Positions 41,206-50,511 of a stretch of 64,000 nt of DNA are shown one piece after another. Position 1 is the first letter of the stretch; each line of letters begins with the position of its first letter. This stretch comes from Hyunsoonleella ulvae (GTDB taxonomy: Bacteria; Bacteroidota; Bacteroidia; Flavobacteriales; Flavobacteriaceae): the NCBI RefSeq assembly GCF_016827605.1, contig NZ_JAEPJQ010000001.1, forward strand, positions 806,001-870,000, read 5' to 3'. A program made the position numbers and the translations under genes. Below the pieces are notes generated by a model, which saw nothing but the letters and a program-made list of their open reading frames with translations, searched no databases and had not been told where the DNA came from.

Positions 41206-42144
41206 TTAGGCATGAAATTTAACTTTTATCTTATCAACTATGGTTTGCGCTAATTTTTGTTTGCTTTCTATAGTCCATCCCGCTACATGGGGAGATAACA
41301 GTACATTTTCGGCTTCTATTAAAAATTGAAATGCCTCTGGGATTGTTTTGGCAAATAAACTTTCAAACGATTTTTTTTCATACTCCAAAACATCAAGTCC
41401 TGCTCCTAAAATTTTTCTAGATTTTAATGCAGACACTAAATCGGCTGTAACAACGCTTTTACCTCGAGCTGTATTTAATAACCAAAACGGTTTTTTAAAT
41501 TGATTGATAAATTGGGTATTTACCATGTTTAGCGTTAATGGTGTTTGCGGCGTATGTAAACTTACCACATCAGCTTTTTCTTGAAATTCTTGAAGTGATA
41601 CCTGGGTAGCGTTTTCGTCTCCAACATTGGGCTTAATATCATAGCATAATACCTCAACATCAAATCCTCTAAGTTTTTTAGCAAAGGCTTTGCCCATATT
41701 ACCATAACCTATTAACCCAACGGTTAAACCATCTAGCTCAATACCACGGTTATCTTCGCGTAACCATTTACCTTGTCGTACTTCTCTATCTGCTTTATTA
41801 AGTTTATTAAAGAGCGATAATAGCATCCCTAATGTGTGCTCGCCTACAGCATTTCGGTTACCTTCTGGAGCAGAAATTAAGTAGACTCCTTTTGCCTCCG
41901 CATAATCGCAGTCTATATTTTCTAATCCTGCCCCTACGCGACCTATAAACTTTAAGTTTTTAGCAGCATCTAAAAATTGCTTATCTATGGTAAATCTACT
42001 TCGGAGCACAATACCTTCATAATTGGCAATTTTTGCTTCAACCTCTTCTTTAGATGATGTATAGTCCTCATGATTTATATAACCTAAATCGTTAAGTTGG
42101 TGGATTAACAATTCGTGATTTGTATCTAGGTGTAATATTTTCAT
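41206..42144 (-). CDS. D-2-hydroxyacid dehydrogenase (phosphoglycerate dehydrogenase-like)
   Basis: The 312-residue protein has the D-isomer-specific dehydrogenase pattern. VLRSRFTIDKQFLDAAKNLKFIGRVGAGLENID opens the catalytic domain over residues about 50-85. The NAD-binding motif VGLIGYGNMGKAFAKKLRGF has GxGxxG. VVSLHTPQTPLTLNM and LLNTARGKSVV follow, with a late histidine in LLSPHVAGWT. It lacks the ACT domain of long SerA forms. It may make 3-phosphohydroxypyruvate in serine synthesis or act on another 2-hydroxyacid. It directly abuts the cupin gene, with which it is probably co-transcribed. Confidence 0.88.
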   Translation of the reverse strand: MKILHLDTNHELLIHQLNDLGYINHEDYTSSKEEVEAKIANYEGIVLRSRFTIDKQFLDAAKNLKFIGRVGAGLENIDCDYAEAKGVYLISAPEGNRNAVGEHTLGMLLSLFNKLNKADREVRQGKWLREDNRGIELDGLTVGLIGYGNMGKAFAKKLRGFDVEVLCYDIKPNVGDENATQVSLQEFQEKADVVSLHTPQTPLTLNMVNTQFINQFKKPFWLLNTARGKSVVTADLVSALKSRKILGAGLDVLEYEKKSFESLFAKTIPEAFQFLIEAENVLLSPHVAGWTIESKQKLAQTIVDKIKVKFHA

Positions 42145-42510
42145 TTATATTTTAGGGTATTCCGTCTGTGTTATTTCATGCTGTTCATTTCCTGTATGTG
42201 CTGTACTTAGTTTTTCGAACAATAATACATGAACTTCTTCATCATGTTTTGTACATGGGTTATGCTCTACGCCTTTGGGTACAACTATAATTTCGCCTTC
42301 ATTAACCACCTCTGTTCTATCTCTAAATTGCATATATAATGTGCCTTTTATAACTTGAAATAGTTCGTCCTCATCATCATGACTATGCCATACAAATTCG
42401 CCTTTTAATTTTGCTAATATAACCTGCATATTGTCTACCGTTGCAATTTGATGCGGATGCCAGTTTTTACTGAACTTAGATAGCTTTTCCTTGATATTTA
42501 TAGATTTCAT
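42145..42510 (-). CDS. Cupin-domain protein
   Basis: The 121-residue protein is one cupin barrel with both metal-binding motifs. Motif 1 is FVWHSHDDEDELFQVIKG (H-x-H, Glu) and motif 2 is GEIIVVPKGVEHNP (final His). The histidine set is complete, so it can bind a metal ion. The product resembles small cupins of unknown substrate. The stop codon touches the ATG of the dehydrogenase gene, so the two genes form one unit. Cytosolic. Confidence 0.9.
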   Translation of the reverse strand: MKSINIKEKLSKFSKNWHPHQIATVDNMQVILAKLKGEFVWHSHDDEDELFQVIKGTLYMQFRDRTEVVNEGEIIVVPKGVEHNPCTKHDEEVHVLLFEKLSTAHTGNEQHEITQTEYPKI

Positions 42511-42590
42511 GCTGTAAACTTACAAAGTTTTATGACTTGTATTGATGTTTTGATATGAAGTATAGCGATTTTTGACTAAAACATACAGAA

Positions 42591-42771
42591 CCGCGTTAGG
42601 GATTGCAGCGGCATCCTTTTATGCAAAGCTTAAGAATTACTTATGTTACTTAAAAAACCAAATAGGCTTAACTGATGAGATCCCGAAACTAGTTCGGAAC
42701 TGCTTCGCAGAAAAGATATAGCGGAAAGCCTGTCTGCCAACAGGCAGACCCGACCCCTTGTGGGTAAGCCC
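42591..42771 (+). repeat. Structured intergenic element with palindromic insert
   Basis: The 264-nt gap between the carbonic anhydrase and cupin genes holds CGTTAGGGATTGCAGCGGC at 42594 and AAAGATATAGCGGAAAGCC at 42712, then CCCGACCCC. From memory, these blocks recur in intergenic DNA of many Flavobacteriia. Stems seen are CCGAA / TTCGG, CTGC-TTC-GCAG, CTGTCTGCC / GGCAGAC-type at 42731-42749, and ACCC / GGGT. The 18-nt TGTCTGCCAACAGGCAGA splits the AAAGCC-CCGACCC block and resembles the inserts in the tRNA fragment at 13806 and 13840. Confidence 0.5.
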
Positions 42772-42774
42772 AAA

Positions 42775-43290
42775 TTAACCGTTAAACCAACTGGAGTATT
42801 TTATGTAGGCCTCTGCAATGCGATTAATTTCGCCAGATATCAATTCTTCGCTTATATCTTTTATTTTTTTTGCAGGGACTCCTGCATAAATTGAACCTGA
42901 CTTTACTATTGTATCTTTAGTAATCACAGCACCTGCTGCAATAATACAGTTAGACTCTACAACACATCCATCCATGATAATACTGCCCATGCCAACCAAA
43001 ACATTATCGTGAATGGTACAGCCATGCACCAAGGCATTATGCCCTATTGAAACATTATTGCCAATTGTTGTTGGTGCTGTTTTATAGGTACCATGGATAA
43101 CTGCGCCATCTTGTACATTTACTTTATTTCCCATTTTTATGAAGTTAACATCGCCACGAACTACTGCGCTAAACCAAACACTACATTGGTTTCCCATGGT
43201 TACATCTCCAACTATGGTTGCATTTTCGGCAACAAAACAATCGTCTGGTATTATAGGAGATTTTCCTCTTACTTCTTGAATTACTGGCAT
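42775..43290 (-). CDS. Gamma-class carbonic anhydrase family protein
   Basis: The 171-residue protein is a left-handed beta-helix of hexapeptide repeats: GDVTMGNQCSVWFSAVVRGD, VNVQDGAVIHG, IGHNALVHGC and VGMGSIIMDGC. The metal histidines (HG...GHNALVHG) match gamma-carbonic anhydrase/YrdA-type proteins. Members form trimers that bind a metal between subunits. Some hydrate CO2 while many lack proven activity. Single gene on the minus strand with normal length. Cytosolic. Confidence 0.93.
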   Translation of the reverse strand: MPVIQEVRGKSPIIPDDCFVAENATIVGDVTMGNQCSVWFSAVVRGDVNFIKMGNKVNVQDGAVIHGTYKTAPTTIGNNVSIGHNALVHGCTIHDNVLVGMGSIIMDGCVVESNCIIAAGAVITKDTIVKSGSIYAGVPAKKIKDISEELISGEINRIAEAYIKYSSWFNG

Positions 43291-43341
43291 TGGTACATTT
43301 AATATTTTCTATTAACTATTTGCTTTACTCTAAATGGTGTA

Positions 43342-44076
43342 TTATTTAAAAAACGATAGTAAATCAGCCTTTTTGGATGCAGAAACCATAATTTCTTTTC
43401 CGTTACTTAATATCACACTCCCACCTTTTCCTTTTTGGTATTTTACCACTTCGTTTACATTTACTAAATAGGATTTATGTACACGGGAAAAACCAGAATC
43501 CTTTAATGCATCTTCAAAATATTTTAAGGTTTTACTCACTATTTTTCTCTTGTCATTATTGAGGTAAATTTCGGTGTAATTATCATCTGCTTTACAGTAC
43601 AAAATATCTGCAGTGTTTAACACTTCAAAACCAGATTGTTGTGGGATAGTTATTTTACCATTTACACTCTGAGTTTTTGGCACTAAAACTTCATCTTGTA
43701 GTGCATTTTCTTTTGTTTTTATATCAGTAACATAATCTACCGCTTTTATTAACTCATCTATAGAAATTGGTTTCATTAGGTAATATGAAGCGTGTGCATT
43801 TAACGCATCAATGGCATAATGATCATAAGCTGTTACAAAAATAGTCTCAAAGTTAACATCGCCTATTTTCTCCAATAAATCGAAAGCATTACCATAAGGC
43901 ATTTCAACATCTAGAAACACCAAATCTAAATCGTTATTTCTTATAAGGATTAGAGCTTCATCAATATTAGCTGCCTCTCCTAATATTTCAACATTAGGGC
44001 AGTATTTCTGTAAATAATTTTTTAGAATTTGCCTGCTGGTTTCTTCGTCTTCTACTATGATTGATGTTAGTTTCAT
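43342..44076 (-). CDS. LytTR-type response regulator
   Basis: The 244-residue protein has a receiver domain at 1-120. Its acidic residues lie in VEDEETSRQI, and the phospho-acceptor is in LDLVFLDVEMPYGNAFDLL. A LytTR DNA-binding domain follows at about 140-242 (ILYCKADDNYTEIYL, VHKSYLVNVNEVVKYQKGKGG). It is the partner of the LytS-type kinase 59 nt upstream on the same strand. LytTR regulators bind paired direct repeats, and ACTTACGCA occurs twice (46329 and 46423) upstream of the kinase gene. A link between them is inference. Confidence 0.94.
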   Translation of the reverse strand: MKLTSIIVEDEETSRQILKNYLQKYCPNVEILGEAANIDEALILIRNNDLDLVFLDVEMPYGNAFDLLEKIGDVNFETIFVTAYDHYAIDALNAHASYYLMKPISIDELIKAVDYVTDIKTKENALQDEVLVPKTQSVNGKITIPQQSGFEVLNTADILYCKADDNYTEIYLNNDKRKIVSKTLKYFEDALKDSGFSRVHKSYLVNVNEVVKYQKGKGGSVILSNGKEIMVSASKKADLLSFFK

Positions 44077-44135
44077 ACGCCTAATTATTATTTATTTTTT
44101 AATTAAACTCTTAACTTCTATGGGTTTGGGATCCT

Positions 44136-46307
44136 CTAATCTTTTTTTAAGGTTACTACTACTTTTGTTCCTGTGTCTTCATCATCTTTAAAATCGTCTA
44201 CAAATACATCCACCTTATCTTTATACATATCGTTTAGAATAGCAACGCGTTTTTTAATGTTGCCCATACCTTTAGAATTTTGCTTCTTCTGGTTATTGGT
44301 TTTAAGTGCTTTAGATTTTTTACGACCAATACCATCGTCTGTAATCGTTATCTTTATCTCGTCTTCCACTTCTTGGATAATAGAAATATTTAAATGCCCT
44401 TTGTCTTTTTTGTAACGCAACCCATGCCACACTGCATTTTCAATATATGGCTGTAAGAGCATTGGAGGAATTACAAAATCCTCCACTTTTATTGTATCGT
44501 CTACATGGATTGTATAATCAAATTTATCTTGAAACCTAAAATGTTCTAATTGTGTGTATAGTTGCAGTAATTCTATTTCTTTTCCCAATGGGATAAAATC
44601 TTCTTCGCTATTTTCTAACACTGCACGCATTAGTTTTGAAAAATCTGTTAAGTATTTATTTGCTGTGCGCTCATCATTTGATGCGATAAAACTGTTTACT
44701 GAATTTAACGCATTGAAAATAAAATGAGGGTTCATTTGACTTCGCAATGATTTTAAAGCTAATAGATTATTTGCCAGTCTTTGTTGCCGAATGTATTTAA
44801 ACATTAAAACTGCTACGAGTAACGACAAAAACAACCCTCCTATTAATGAATAAATAATTATTTTTTGTTGTTTAGATTGCTCTATGGTTAATAGATATTT
44901 ACTTTCTGAAAGCTCACGGTCATTCTCCAAACTGGTAATACGGTTTTGTTTGGCTGACAAATCTTTGCGAAAACGGGCTGCTTGTGATATCTCTTGTTCT
45001 TTTTTCCGATATAGTTTATCAACTACATCTACATATTTTTGGTAAGCCTCTAGTGCTTTGGTAAAATCGCCTTTGGTTTTATAAACTTCGGAAAGCCTTC
45101 TGGTGGCATCTTTCTGTACTACTAAATCTTCTTTAGTTTTTGCCTCTTTTATACTCTTTTCTAGGTAAGAAATAGCATTACCATAATCGCTTTGCTCAGC
45201 ATAGGCATTACCAATTTTATAGTTTTGTTTTTGTAGGGTTAACGGACTCTCGTTATCTATAATAGAATCAGATTCTTCTTCTATATCTTCAAGGTCATCA
45301 AGTACTTGCTTACGAAGCTCAATCTCACTACTATACAAATTGTTCTTACTCTTAAAATCGGCTACTTTAACTTTTTCTTCTACGGCCCTCTTTTTATTTT
45401 GTGTATTGGCTAGTTTTAAGGATTTATTAAAATATCCTTCTGCTTCGGCTAGCGCACCTTTACTACTATATGCTTCTGCTATCTTAGAATTTAAATCTGT
45501 GATTTTGGGCGCTATTAAGTGTGTTTTAGCAACCCCTAAACCCTCATTATAAGCTTCGATAGAAGTATCAAACTCATTGATACTTTTGTACACATCTCCC
45601 AAACCTTCATGAAGTGATACCAATTGATAATTTGACAATGCATTTCTATCAATATCTTTATATGTTTTGATACTTTCTTGATAATTTCCATTTAAGCGAT
45701 ATGCTTTTGCCAATTTTAATCGTGTAAGGTTACTGGTCTTACTTTGAAGACTTATTCTGTAGTTTGAAACTGCCAAATCGTACTGTTTCCAATACATATA
45801 AATGTCACCCAATACTTCGTAAGCATCCCCATTCTGTTTTTTAGACACACTTGTTTCTAATGCATCTCCAACAAACTGAATACTCTTTTTCGCATCTTTT
45901 TTAAGATACACTTCGGCGGAGTCTATATATGAATTAAATGCTGCTCCCCTATTTTTTTTAGACCGTTTACTTGTAAAAGCAGTTTCATCACTCTGCTCTA
46001 CCTCAACAATAATACGTTCGTTACTTTGTATGGTATAATATATGGTTTCAAAATCCTTATGCCTAATCATAAGTTCGTCTCCTTTTCTAACTTCAATTCT
46101 AAAATCCCCAAAAGCATCGGTTGTTGTATAAGCACCTCCATTTACCTGGATGTTTACATCTGGCACACCATCTCGGGTATCCTGCTCAACCACAGAGCCT
46201 CTTACCGTAAATCTTGGCGAATTATTTAAAATATCTACCTGTGCTTTGGAACTCCACCCAAAAAGCAAGAGAATAACACATAATATGTATTTGATTTGAA
46301 ATTGCAT
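44136..46307 (-). CDS. TPR-containing LytS-type histidine kinase
   Basis: The 723-residue protein starts with a signal peptide (MQFQIKYILCVILLLFGWSSKA). A carboxypeptidase-regulatory-like beta domain follows at about 30-105 (FTVRGSVVEQDTRDGVPDVNIQV). TPR helices cover about 130-430 and a coiled coil about 440-475. A membrane helix at about 480-505 (IIIYSLIGGLFLSLLVAVLMF) leads to the His_kinase domain with SLRSQMNPHFIFNALNSVNS. An HATPase_c domain follows (MLLQPYIENAVWHGL, ITDDGIGRKKS, KGMGNIKKRVAILND). The N-terminal beta domain plus TPR array would sense in the periplasm. The stimulus is unknown. Confidence 0.92.
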   Translation of the reverse strand: MQFQIKYILCVILLLFGWSSKAQVDILNNSPRFTVRGSVVEQDTRDGVPDVNIQVNGGAYTTTDAFGDFRIEVRKGDELMIRHKDFETIYYTIQSNERIIVEVEQSDETAFTSKRSKKNRGAAFNSYIDSAEVYLKKDAKKSIQFVGDALETSVSKKQNGDAYEVLGDIYMYWKQYDLAVSNYRISLQSKTSNLTRLKLAKAYRLNGNYQESIKTYKDIDRNALSNYQLVSLHEGLGDVYKSINEFDTSIEAYNEGLGVAKTHLIAPKITDLNSKIAEAYSSKGALAEAEGYFNKSLKLANTQNKKRAVEEKVKVADFKSKNNLYSSEIELRKQVLDDLEDIEEESDSIIDNESPLTLQKQNYKIGNAYAEQSDYGNAISYLEKSIKEAKTKEDLVVQKDATRRLSEVYKTKGDFTKALEAYQKYVDVVDKLYRKKEQEISQAARFRKDLSAKQNRITSLENDRELSESKYLLTIEQSKQQKIIIYSLIGGLFLSLLVAVLMFKYIRQQRLANNLLALKSLRSQMNPHFIFNALNSVNSFIASNDERTANKYLTDFSKLMRAVLENSEEDFIPLGKEIELLQLYTQLEHFRFQDKFDYTIHVDDTIKVEDFVIPPMLLQPYIENAVWHGLRYKKDKGHLNISIIQEVEDEIKITITDDGIGRKKSKALKTNNQKKQNSKGMGNIKKRVAILNDMYKDKVDVFVDDFKDDEDTGTKVVVTLKKD

Positions 46308-46515
46308 ATCTCAATTTAGAACAGCTAAACTTACGCACTTTCGTTGTTATATTAAAATGCGACGTCTCTAAAAACATGTGTATTACTGTTTAAATAAGAT
46401 ACTTTACCCATTTTTATAATACACTTACGCATTAAAACGTGTGTTTCACTCATTCGTCTTTTTTTTAAAAATACTTTGGGTTTAGTTTTATAATCTCAAT
46501 CAAAAAAAAATCGAA

Positions 46516-47229
46516 ATGCAAAACACTATCAAATTATTTATCCTATCAATTCTTTGTTCTTCCATAGGGTACGCCCAACATGGAATTAAAAACTTTATCG
46601 ATCAGCCTTATATAGATGTCACAGGAACTGTGGAAACAGAAATAATTCCGAATGAAATTTCTCTTAAAATTATTTTAGATGAGAATGATAAAAAAGGAAA
46701 GTTAAGTATTGAAAAGCAAGAGAATCAAATGATCTTAACTCTAAAAACTTTAGGCATTAACGTGGATAAAAATCTATCTGTATTAGACTTTAATGGAGTT
46801 TATCACAGAAAACTTTTAGGTAATAACGAAGTTATAAAGAACAAGCACTACCAATTAATAGTCAATGATGGCAAAACATTAGGGGAAGTTTACGAAGCAC
46901 TGGATGCTTGCGACATTTCTAACATTTCTATCATAAAAACCAGCCATACTGAATTGGAAAAATTTAGAAGAGAAACAAAATTAAAAGCTCTAAAAACGGC
47001 TAAAGAAAAAGCCAATGACTATGCTGAAACTATTGGGCAAACTATCGGAAAAGCTTTATTTATTCAGGAAATCAACAACAATATTAGTGCCTTAAGTGGT
47101 CAATTAAGCGGTATCAATGCAAACCATATTTCAAGATATAGCATAGACAACAAACAAAGAATAGAAGATTTAAATCTTAAACCAATTCTCATACGAGAAA
47201 CGGTACTAGTAAAATTCATCTTAAATTAA
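46516..47229 (+). CDS. SIMPL-domain (DUF541) secreted protein
   Basis: The 237-residue protein has a signal peptide (MQNTIKLFILSILCSSIGYA). A SIMPL domain follows, opening with YIDVTGTVETEIIPNEISLKIIL. Family segments include KLKALKTAKEKANDYAETIGQTIGKAL near residues 154-180. SIMPL proteins are periplasmic and found in many phyla, with roles in signalling or envelope stress suggested but not settled. It lies 16 nt before the VWA lipoprotein gene and shares its direction, so both are likely one transcript. The divergent neighbour is the LytS-type kinase. Confidence 0.87.
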   Translation: MQNTIKLFILSILCSSIGYAQHGIKNFIDQPYIDVTGTVETEIIPNEISLKIILDENDKKGKLSIEKQENQMILTLKTLGINVDKNLSVLDFNGVYHRKLLGNNEVIKNKHYQLIVNDGKTLGEVYEALDACDISNISIIKTSHTELEKFRRETKLKALKTAKEKANDYAETIGQTIGKALFIQEINNNISALSGQLSGINANHISRYSIDNKQRIEDLNLKPILIRETVLVKFILN

Positions 47230-47245
47230 AAAACGAAAAAAAATT

Positions 47246-48400
47246 ATGAAAACATTATCTAAATCCTTAGTACTTGCAATGGCGGTTTTAAGTTTAACAG
47301 CCTGTAATGCAAACAACAAAAAACAGGATGTTGCCATTCATACCATTACAACAAAGCACCACACTCCAAACAAACAATTTATAAAAGTGGCACTTTTACT
47401 AGATACAAGTAATAGTATGGATGGTTTAATAGACCAAGCCAAGGCACAACTTTGGGAAATTGTAAACGAGCTTTCTTATGCAAAATGTGGTAATGGCAAA
47501 CCTAATTTACAAATTGCATTATACGAGTATGGGAATGATCGATTAAATAGCGAAGAAGGACATATACGACAAGTTTTGGCATTTAGTGACGACTTGGATG
47601 AAATCTCAAAAGAACTATTTTCCTTAACTACCAATGGTGGCAATGAGTATTGCGGACAGGTTATTCAAACTTCATTAAATCAATTAAACTGGGGCAATAA
47701 TCCTGATGATTTAAAATTAATATTTATTGCAGGAAACGAACCTTTTACCCAAGGCAGAGTAAATTACAAAGACGCATCAGTAAATGCTAAAGAAAAAGAT
47801 GTTACGGTTAATACTATTTTTTGTGGCGATTACAACCAAGGGATATCTACATATTGGAAAGACGGGGCAGATTTAACACAAGGCGATTACATGGCAATTA
47901 ACCACAATAAAGCTACAGTACATATTGCTTCTCCCTATGATGACGAGATTCTTCAGCTTAATATCAAATTAAACAAAACTTATATTGCCTATGGGAGTAG
48001 AGGTAAAGAAAAGCAAATGATGCAAGCAAAACAAGACATGAACGCTAGTGGCTATAGTAAAGCAAATGCTGTAAGTAGAACAGTGAGTAAAAGTTCGCAT
48101 TTATACAAAAACTCCAAATGGGATTTGGTTGATGCTGTGGCTGATGACAACCTTGAAATTAATGATCTTGAGGAAGATGCGTTACCCGATGTACTTAAAA
48201 ACAAGACTCCTGAAGAGATTAAAAGCTACATCGCTAAAATGAAACAGGAGCGAGAAACTGTACAACAACAAATTCAGGAATTGAATAAAAAACGTAAGGC
48301 CTATATCGCCGAAAAACAAAAAGGTTCTGAAAATGGTTTAGAAAATGCTATGACCAAAGCCATTAAAACCCAAGCTAAAAAGAAAGAGTATACGTGGTAG
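47246..48400 (+). CDS. VWA-domain lipoprotein
   Basis: The 384-residue protein has a lipoprotein signal ending MAVLSLTACN (cysteine about 20). A von Willebrand A domain at about 50-240 has an intact MIDAS start, VALLLDTSNSMDGLI (D-x-S-x-S), then LIFIAGNEPFTQG and TIFCGDY. The C-terminal third is coiled and charged, with PEEIKSYIAKMKQERETVQQ and a basic end. It probably binds a ligand through a divalent metal at the periplasmic side of a membrane. It follows the SIMPL gene and ends at a hairpin shared with the converging PorP/SprF gene. Confidence 0.9.
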   Translation: MKTLSKSLVLAMAVLSLTACNANNKKQDVAIHTITTKHHTPNKQFIKVALLLDTSNSMDGLIDQAKAQLWEIVNELSYAKCGNGKPNLQIALYEYGNDRLNSEEGHIRQVLAFSDDLDEISKELFSLTTNGGNEYCGQVIQTSLNQLNWGNNPDDLKLIFIAGNEPFTQGRVNYKDASVNAKEKDVTVNTIFCGDYNQGISTYWKDGADLTQGDYMAINHNKATVHIASPYDDEILQLNIKLNKTYIAYGSRGKEKQMMQAKQDMNASGYSKANAVSRTVSKSSHLYKNSKWDLVDAVADDNLEINDLEEDALPDVLKNKTPEEIKSYIAKMKQERETVQQQIQELNKKRKAYIAEKQKGSENGLENAMTKAIKTQAKKKEYTW

Positions 48401-48410
48401 AGTAAGAACA

Positions 48411-48445
48411 ACCTGCAAGGTTTACACAATCTTGTAGGTTTATTT
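48411..48445 (+). terminator. Terminator between the VWA and PorP/SprF genes
   Basis: ACCTGCAAG / CTTGTAGGT with an 11-nt loop (one G-T pair) is followed by TTATTTCTTTC. It lies just after the VWA stop codon and before the converging gene. Confidence 0.68.
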
Positions 48446-48466
48446 CTTTCAGAAAAAAGAGATTAA

Positions 48467-49471
48467 TTAATTTACTGCAGGACAGTTACAGTCGTAACGT
48501 TCTCTTCTACAGCTAAAATTATACCCTAAGGTAAGTTGATGAAAACCACCATTAGTAAACACAACAGAATTAGATTGATACGTATAAGTGTAGGCGAACA
48601 TAAACTGATTATAATTTACACCCAGAATTGGCGTAAATTGCTGTAATTTTTGACTACTAACACCCCCAGAGTTGTTTAAAAACTCTGCGCCATCTAAACT
48701 TTGTCTGTATGACAAACCACCCCAAAGTGTACCAAACTCCATTTGCTTATATGCTTTGGCATTAAAATCTACCATAGACTCTTGTGTACCATCTCGGTAT
48801 TGAAACATTACTGAAGGCTCAAAACTCCAATCGCTACCATATTTACCAAAAACGCCACCAACTGATAATAAGTAACGTCTTAAGTTATTTGTAATTAAAA
48901 TATCATTATTAATTCCGGCATTTTTAAGTACATTTTTAATGGTACCATGAGCATAAAAATCTAAATAATGGTAGGAGAATCCAAAATCTATATTAAAATT
49001 GGTAGCACTCTGCACAACACCCTGTACAATAGGATCTTGCCCATCAAAAGGAAACGTAGTTTCATCTAACTGGTATTGTATAAAACCAGCACTTAAACCA
49101 AAAGACAACATATTTAAATCTACCTCGCTTCTAGAAAACAATAAATGGTGTGCATAAGTTAAATAAGCACCCGTTTGCGAATGAAATCCGTTTTTATCAG
49201 CATATAAAATACCTCCAACCCCTGATGGAGAATCGCCTATACGCCCGTTAACGCTTAATGTCATTAATCGTGGCGCATCTTCATGCCCAAACCATTGTTG
49301 TCTTCCTGTTAATCGTACCTTGGCACAATTAGCTGCCCCAGCCATAGATGGATGTATCAGATAATAATTATCCGTTAAATAATCCGTATATATAGGAAGT
49401 CCCTCTTGGGCTTTAATACTTGGTATGCATAACATCCCAACCAGTAGCAAAAAAACATATTTCAATTTCAT
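48467..49471 (-). CDS. PorP/SprF family type IX secretion membrane protein
   Basis: The 334-residue protein has a signal peptide (MKLKYVFLLLVGMLCIPSIKA). Then comes the PorP/SprF opening with YTDYLTDNYYLIHPSMAGAANCAKVRLTGRQQW, read over residues 28-60. The rest is alternating beta strands of an outer-membrane barrel, ending FHQLTLGYNFSCR and a cysteine-bearing tail. The family partners with adhesins and the type IX secretion/gliding machinery of Bacteroidota. Here the usual neighbouring large adhesin gene is absent. Single gene, divergent from the NifU-like gene. Confidence 0.93.
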   Translation of the reverse strand: MKLKYVFLLLVGMLCIPSIKAQEGLPIYTDYLTDNYYLIHPSMAGAANCAKVRLTGRQQWFGHEDAPRLMTLSVNGRIGDSPSGVGGILYADKNGFHSQTGAYLTYAHHLLFSRSEVDLNMLSFGLSAGFIQYQLDETTFPFDGQDPIVQGVVQSATNFNIDFGFSYHYLDFYAHGTIKNVLKNAGINNDILITNNLRRYLLSVGGVFGKYGSDWSFEPSVMFQYRDGTQESMVDFNAKAYKQMEFGTLWGGLSYRQSLDGAEFLNNSGGVSSQKLQQFTPILGVNYNQFMFAYTYTYQSNSVVFTNGGFHQLTLGYNFSCRRERYDCNCPAVN

Positions 49472-49581
49472 AGGTTACAATCTAGGTAAACTGGTTTTTA
49501 GGAAAACGCTTAACAGTAAAAAAAATTACATAAAAACGTTTAGCCACAATCAAATATATGCATATCTCGGTTTTCTTTTAG

Positions 49582-49589
49582 TATTTTTG
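49582..49589 (+). promoter_or_regulatory. -10 element upstream of the NifU-type gene
   Basis: TATTTTTG matches TAnnTTTG exactly, 17 nt before the ATG at 49606. Confidence 0.6.
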
Positions 49590-49605
49590 TAAAAAAATAG
49601 CTAAA

Positions 49606-50511
49606 ATGAGCAATTTCAAGGTTTCTGTGCAAGAAACGTCCAATAATACCATAGTTAAGTTTGAGGTAAACCAGTTTATAACAAAACATCAAAGTTTTGA
49701 ATTTAAAAACGTAGATGATGCTAAACCTTCACCTCTAGCCCAACAACTATTTTATTTGCCTTTTGTTAAAAAAGTATATATCTCTGGGAATTTTGTAGCA
49801 GTAGAACGCTACGATATTGTAGAATGGAAAGATGTACAAGACGAAGTAGCCCAACAGATTGAAACTTATTTAAACGATGGCGGTAAGGTAATTACAGAGG
49901 AAGCCACTCCAAAAAAACAAACACCAGTTACTGTTTACGCTGAAGCTACGCCTAATCCCGCAGTAATGAAATTTGTTGCCAACAAAAAGATTGCTACGGC
50001 TATGTTTGAATTTACCTCTATAGATGATGCTAAATTATCGCCTTTAGCCACAGAACTATTCCACTTTCCATTTGTAAAAAGTGTTTTTATTGAAGAAAAT
50101 TATGTTTCTCTTACTAAATATGATAGAGCTGAATGGCAAGACATTACTGTTGAATTAAGAGAATTCATTAGAAATTTTATAGCTGATGGTAAAGACATCG
50201 TACTTCCCGAAGCTGCTGAAAAAATGGAAAAATCAGTAACACAGCTCGACAGAAAATTTGAAGGATTGGACGATACATCTAAAGAAATTGTAAATATTTT
50301 AGAAGAGTATGTAAAACCTGCCGTAGCTAGTGATGGAGGTAATATTCAATTCATTGGATACGATGCCGACGTTAAAAATGTAAGCGTGTTACTTCAAGGT
50401 GCCTGTAGCGGCTGCCCATCATCAACTTTCACTCTAAAGAATGGTATAGAAAATATGCTTAAGCAAATGCTCCCTGGTAAGGTAGAAACTGTAGAAGCTA
50501 TAAATGGGTAG
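49606..50511 (+). CDS. NifU-type iron-sulfur scaffold with duplicated Nfu_N domain
   Basis: The 301-residue protein has two Nfu N-terminal domains. The first is about 5-90 (FQEF-like VNQFITKHQSFEFKNVDDAK, PLAQQLFYLPFVKKVYISGN) and the second about 108-195 (EATPNPAVMKFVANKKI, PLATELFHFPFVKSVFIEEN). The C-terminal NifU domain (about 220-298) carries the cluster-binding cysteines in GACSGCPSST. The duplication is seen directly and appears usual for the phylum. Nfu proteins carry or deliver Fe-S clusters. Cytosolic, single gene; a possible terminator follows at 50509-50554. Confidence 0.94.
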   Translation: MSNFKVSVQETSNNTIVKFEVNQFITKHQSFEFKNVDDAKPSPLAQQLFYLPFVKKVYISGNFVAVERYDIVEWKDVQDEVAQQIETYLNDGGKVITEEATPKKQTPVTVYAEATPNPAVMKFVANKKIATAMFEFTSIDDAKLSPLATELFHFPFVKSVFIEENYVSLTKYDRAEWQDITVELREFIRNFIADGKDIVLPEAAEKMEKSVTQLDRKFEGLDDTSKEIVNILEEYVKPAVASDGGNIQFIGYDADVKNVSVLLQGACSGCPSSTFTLKNGIENMLKQMLPGKVETVEAING

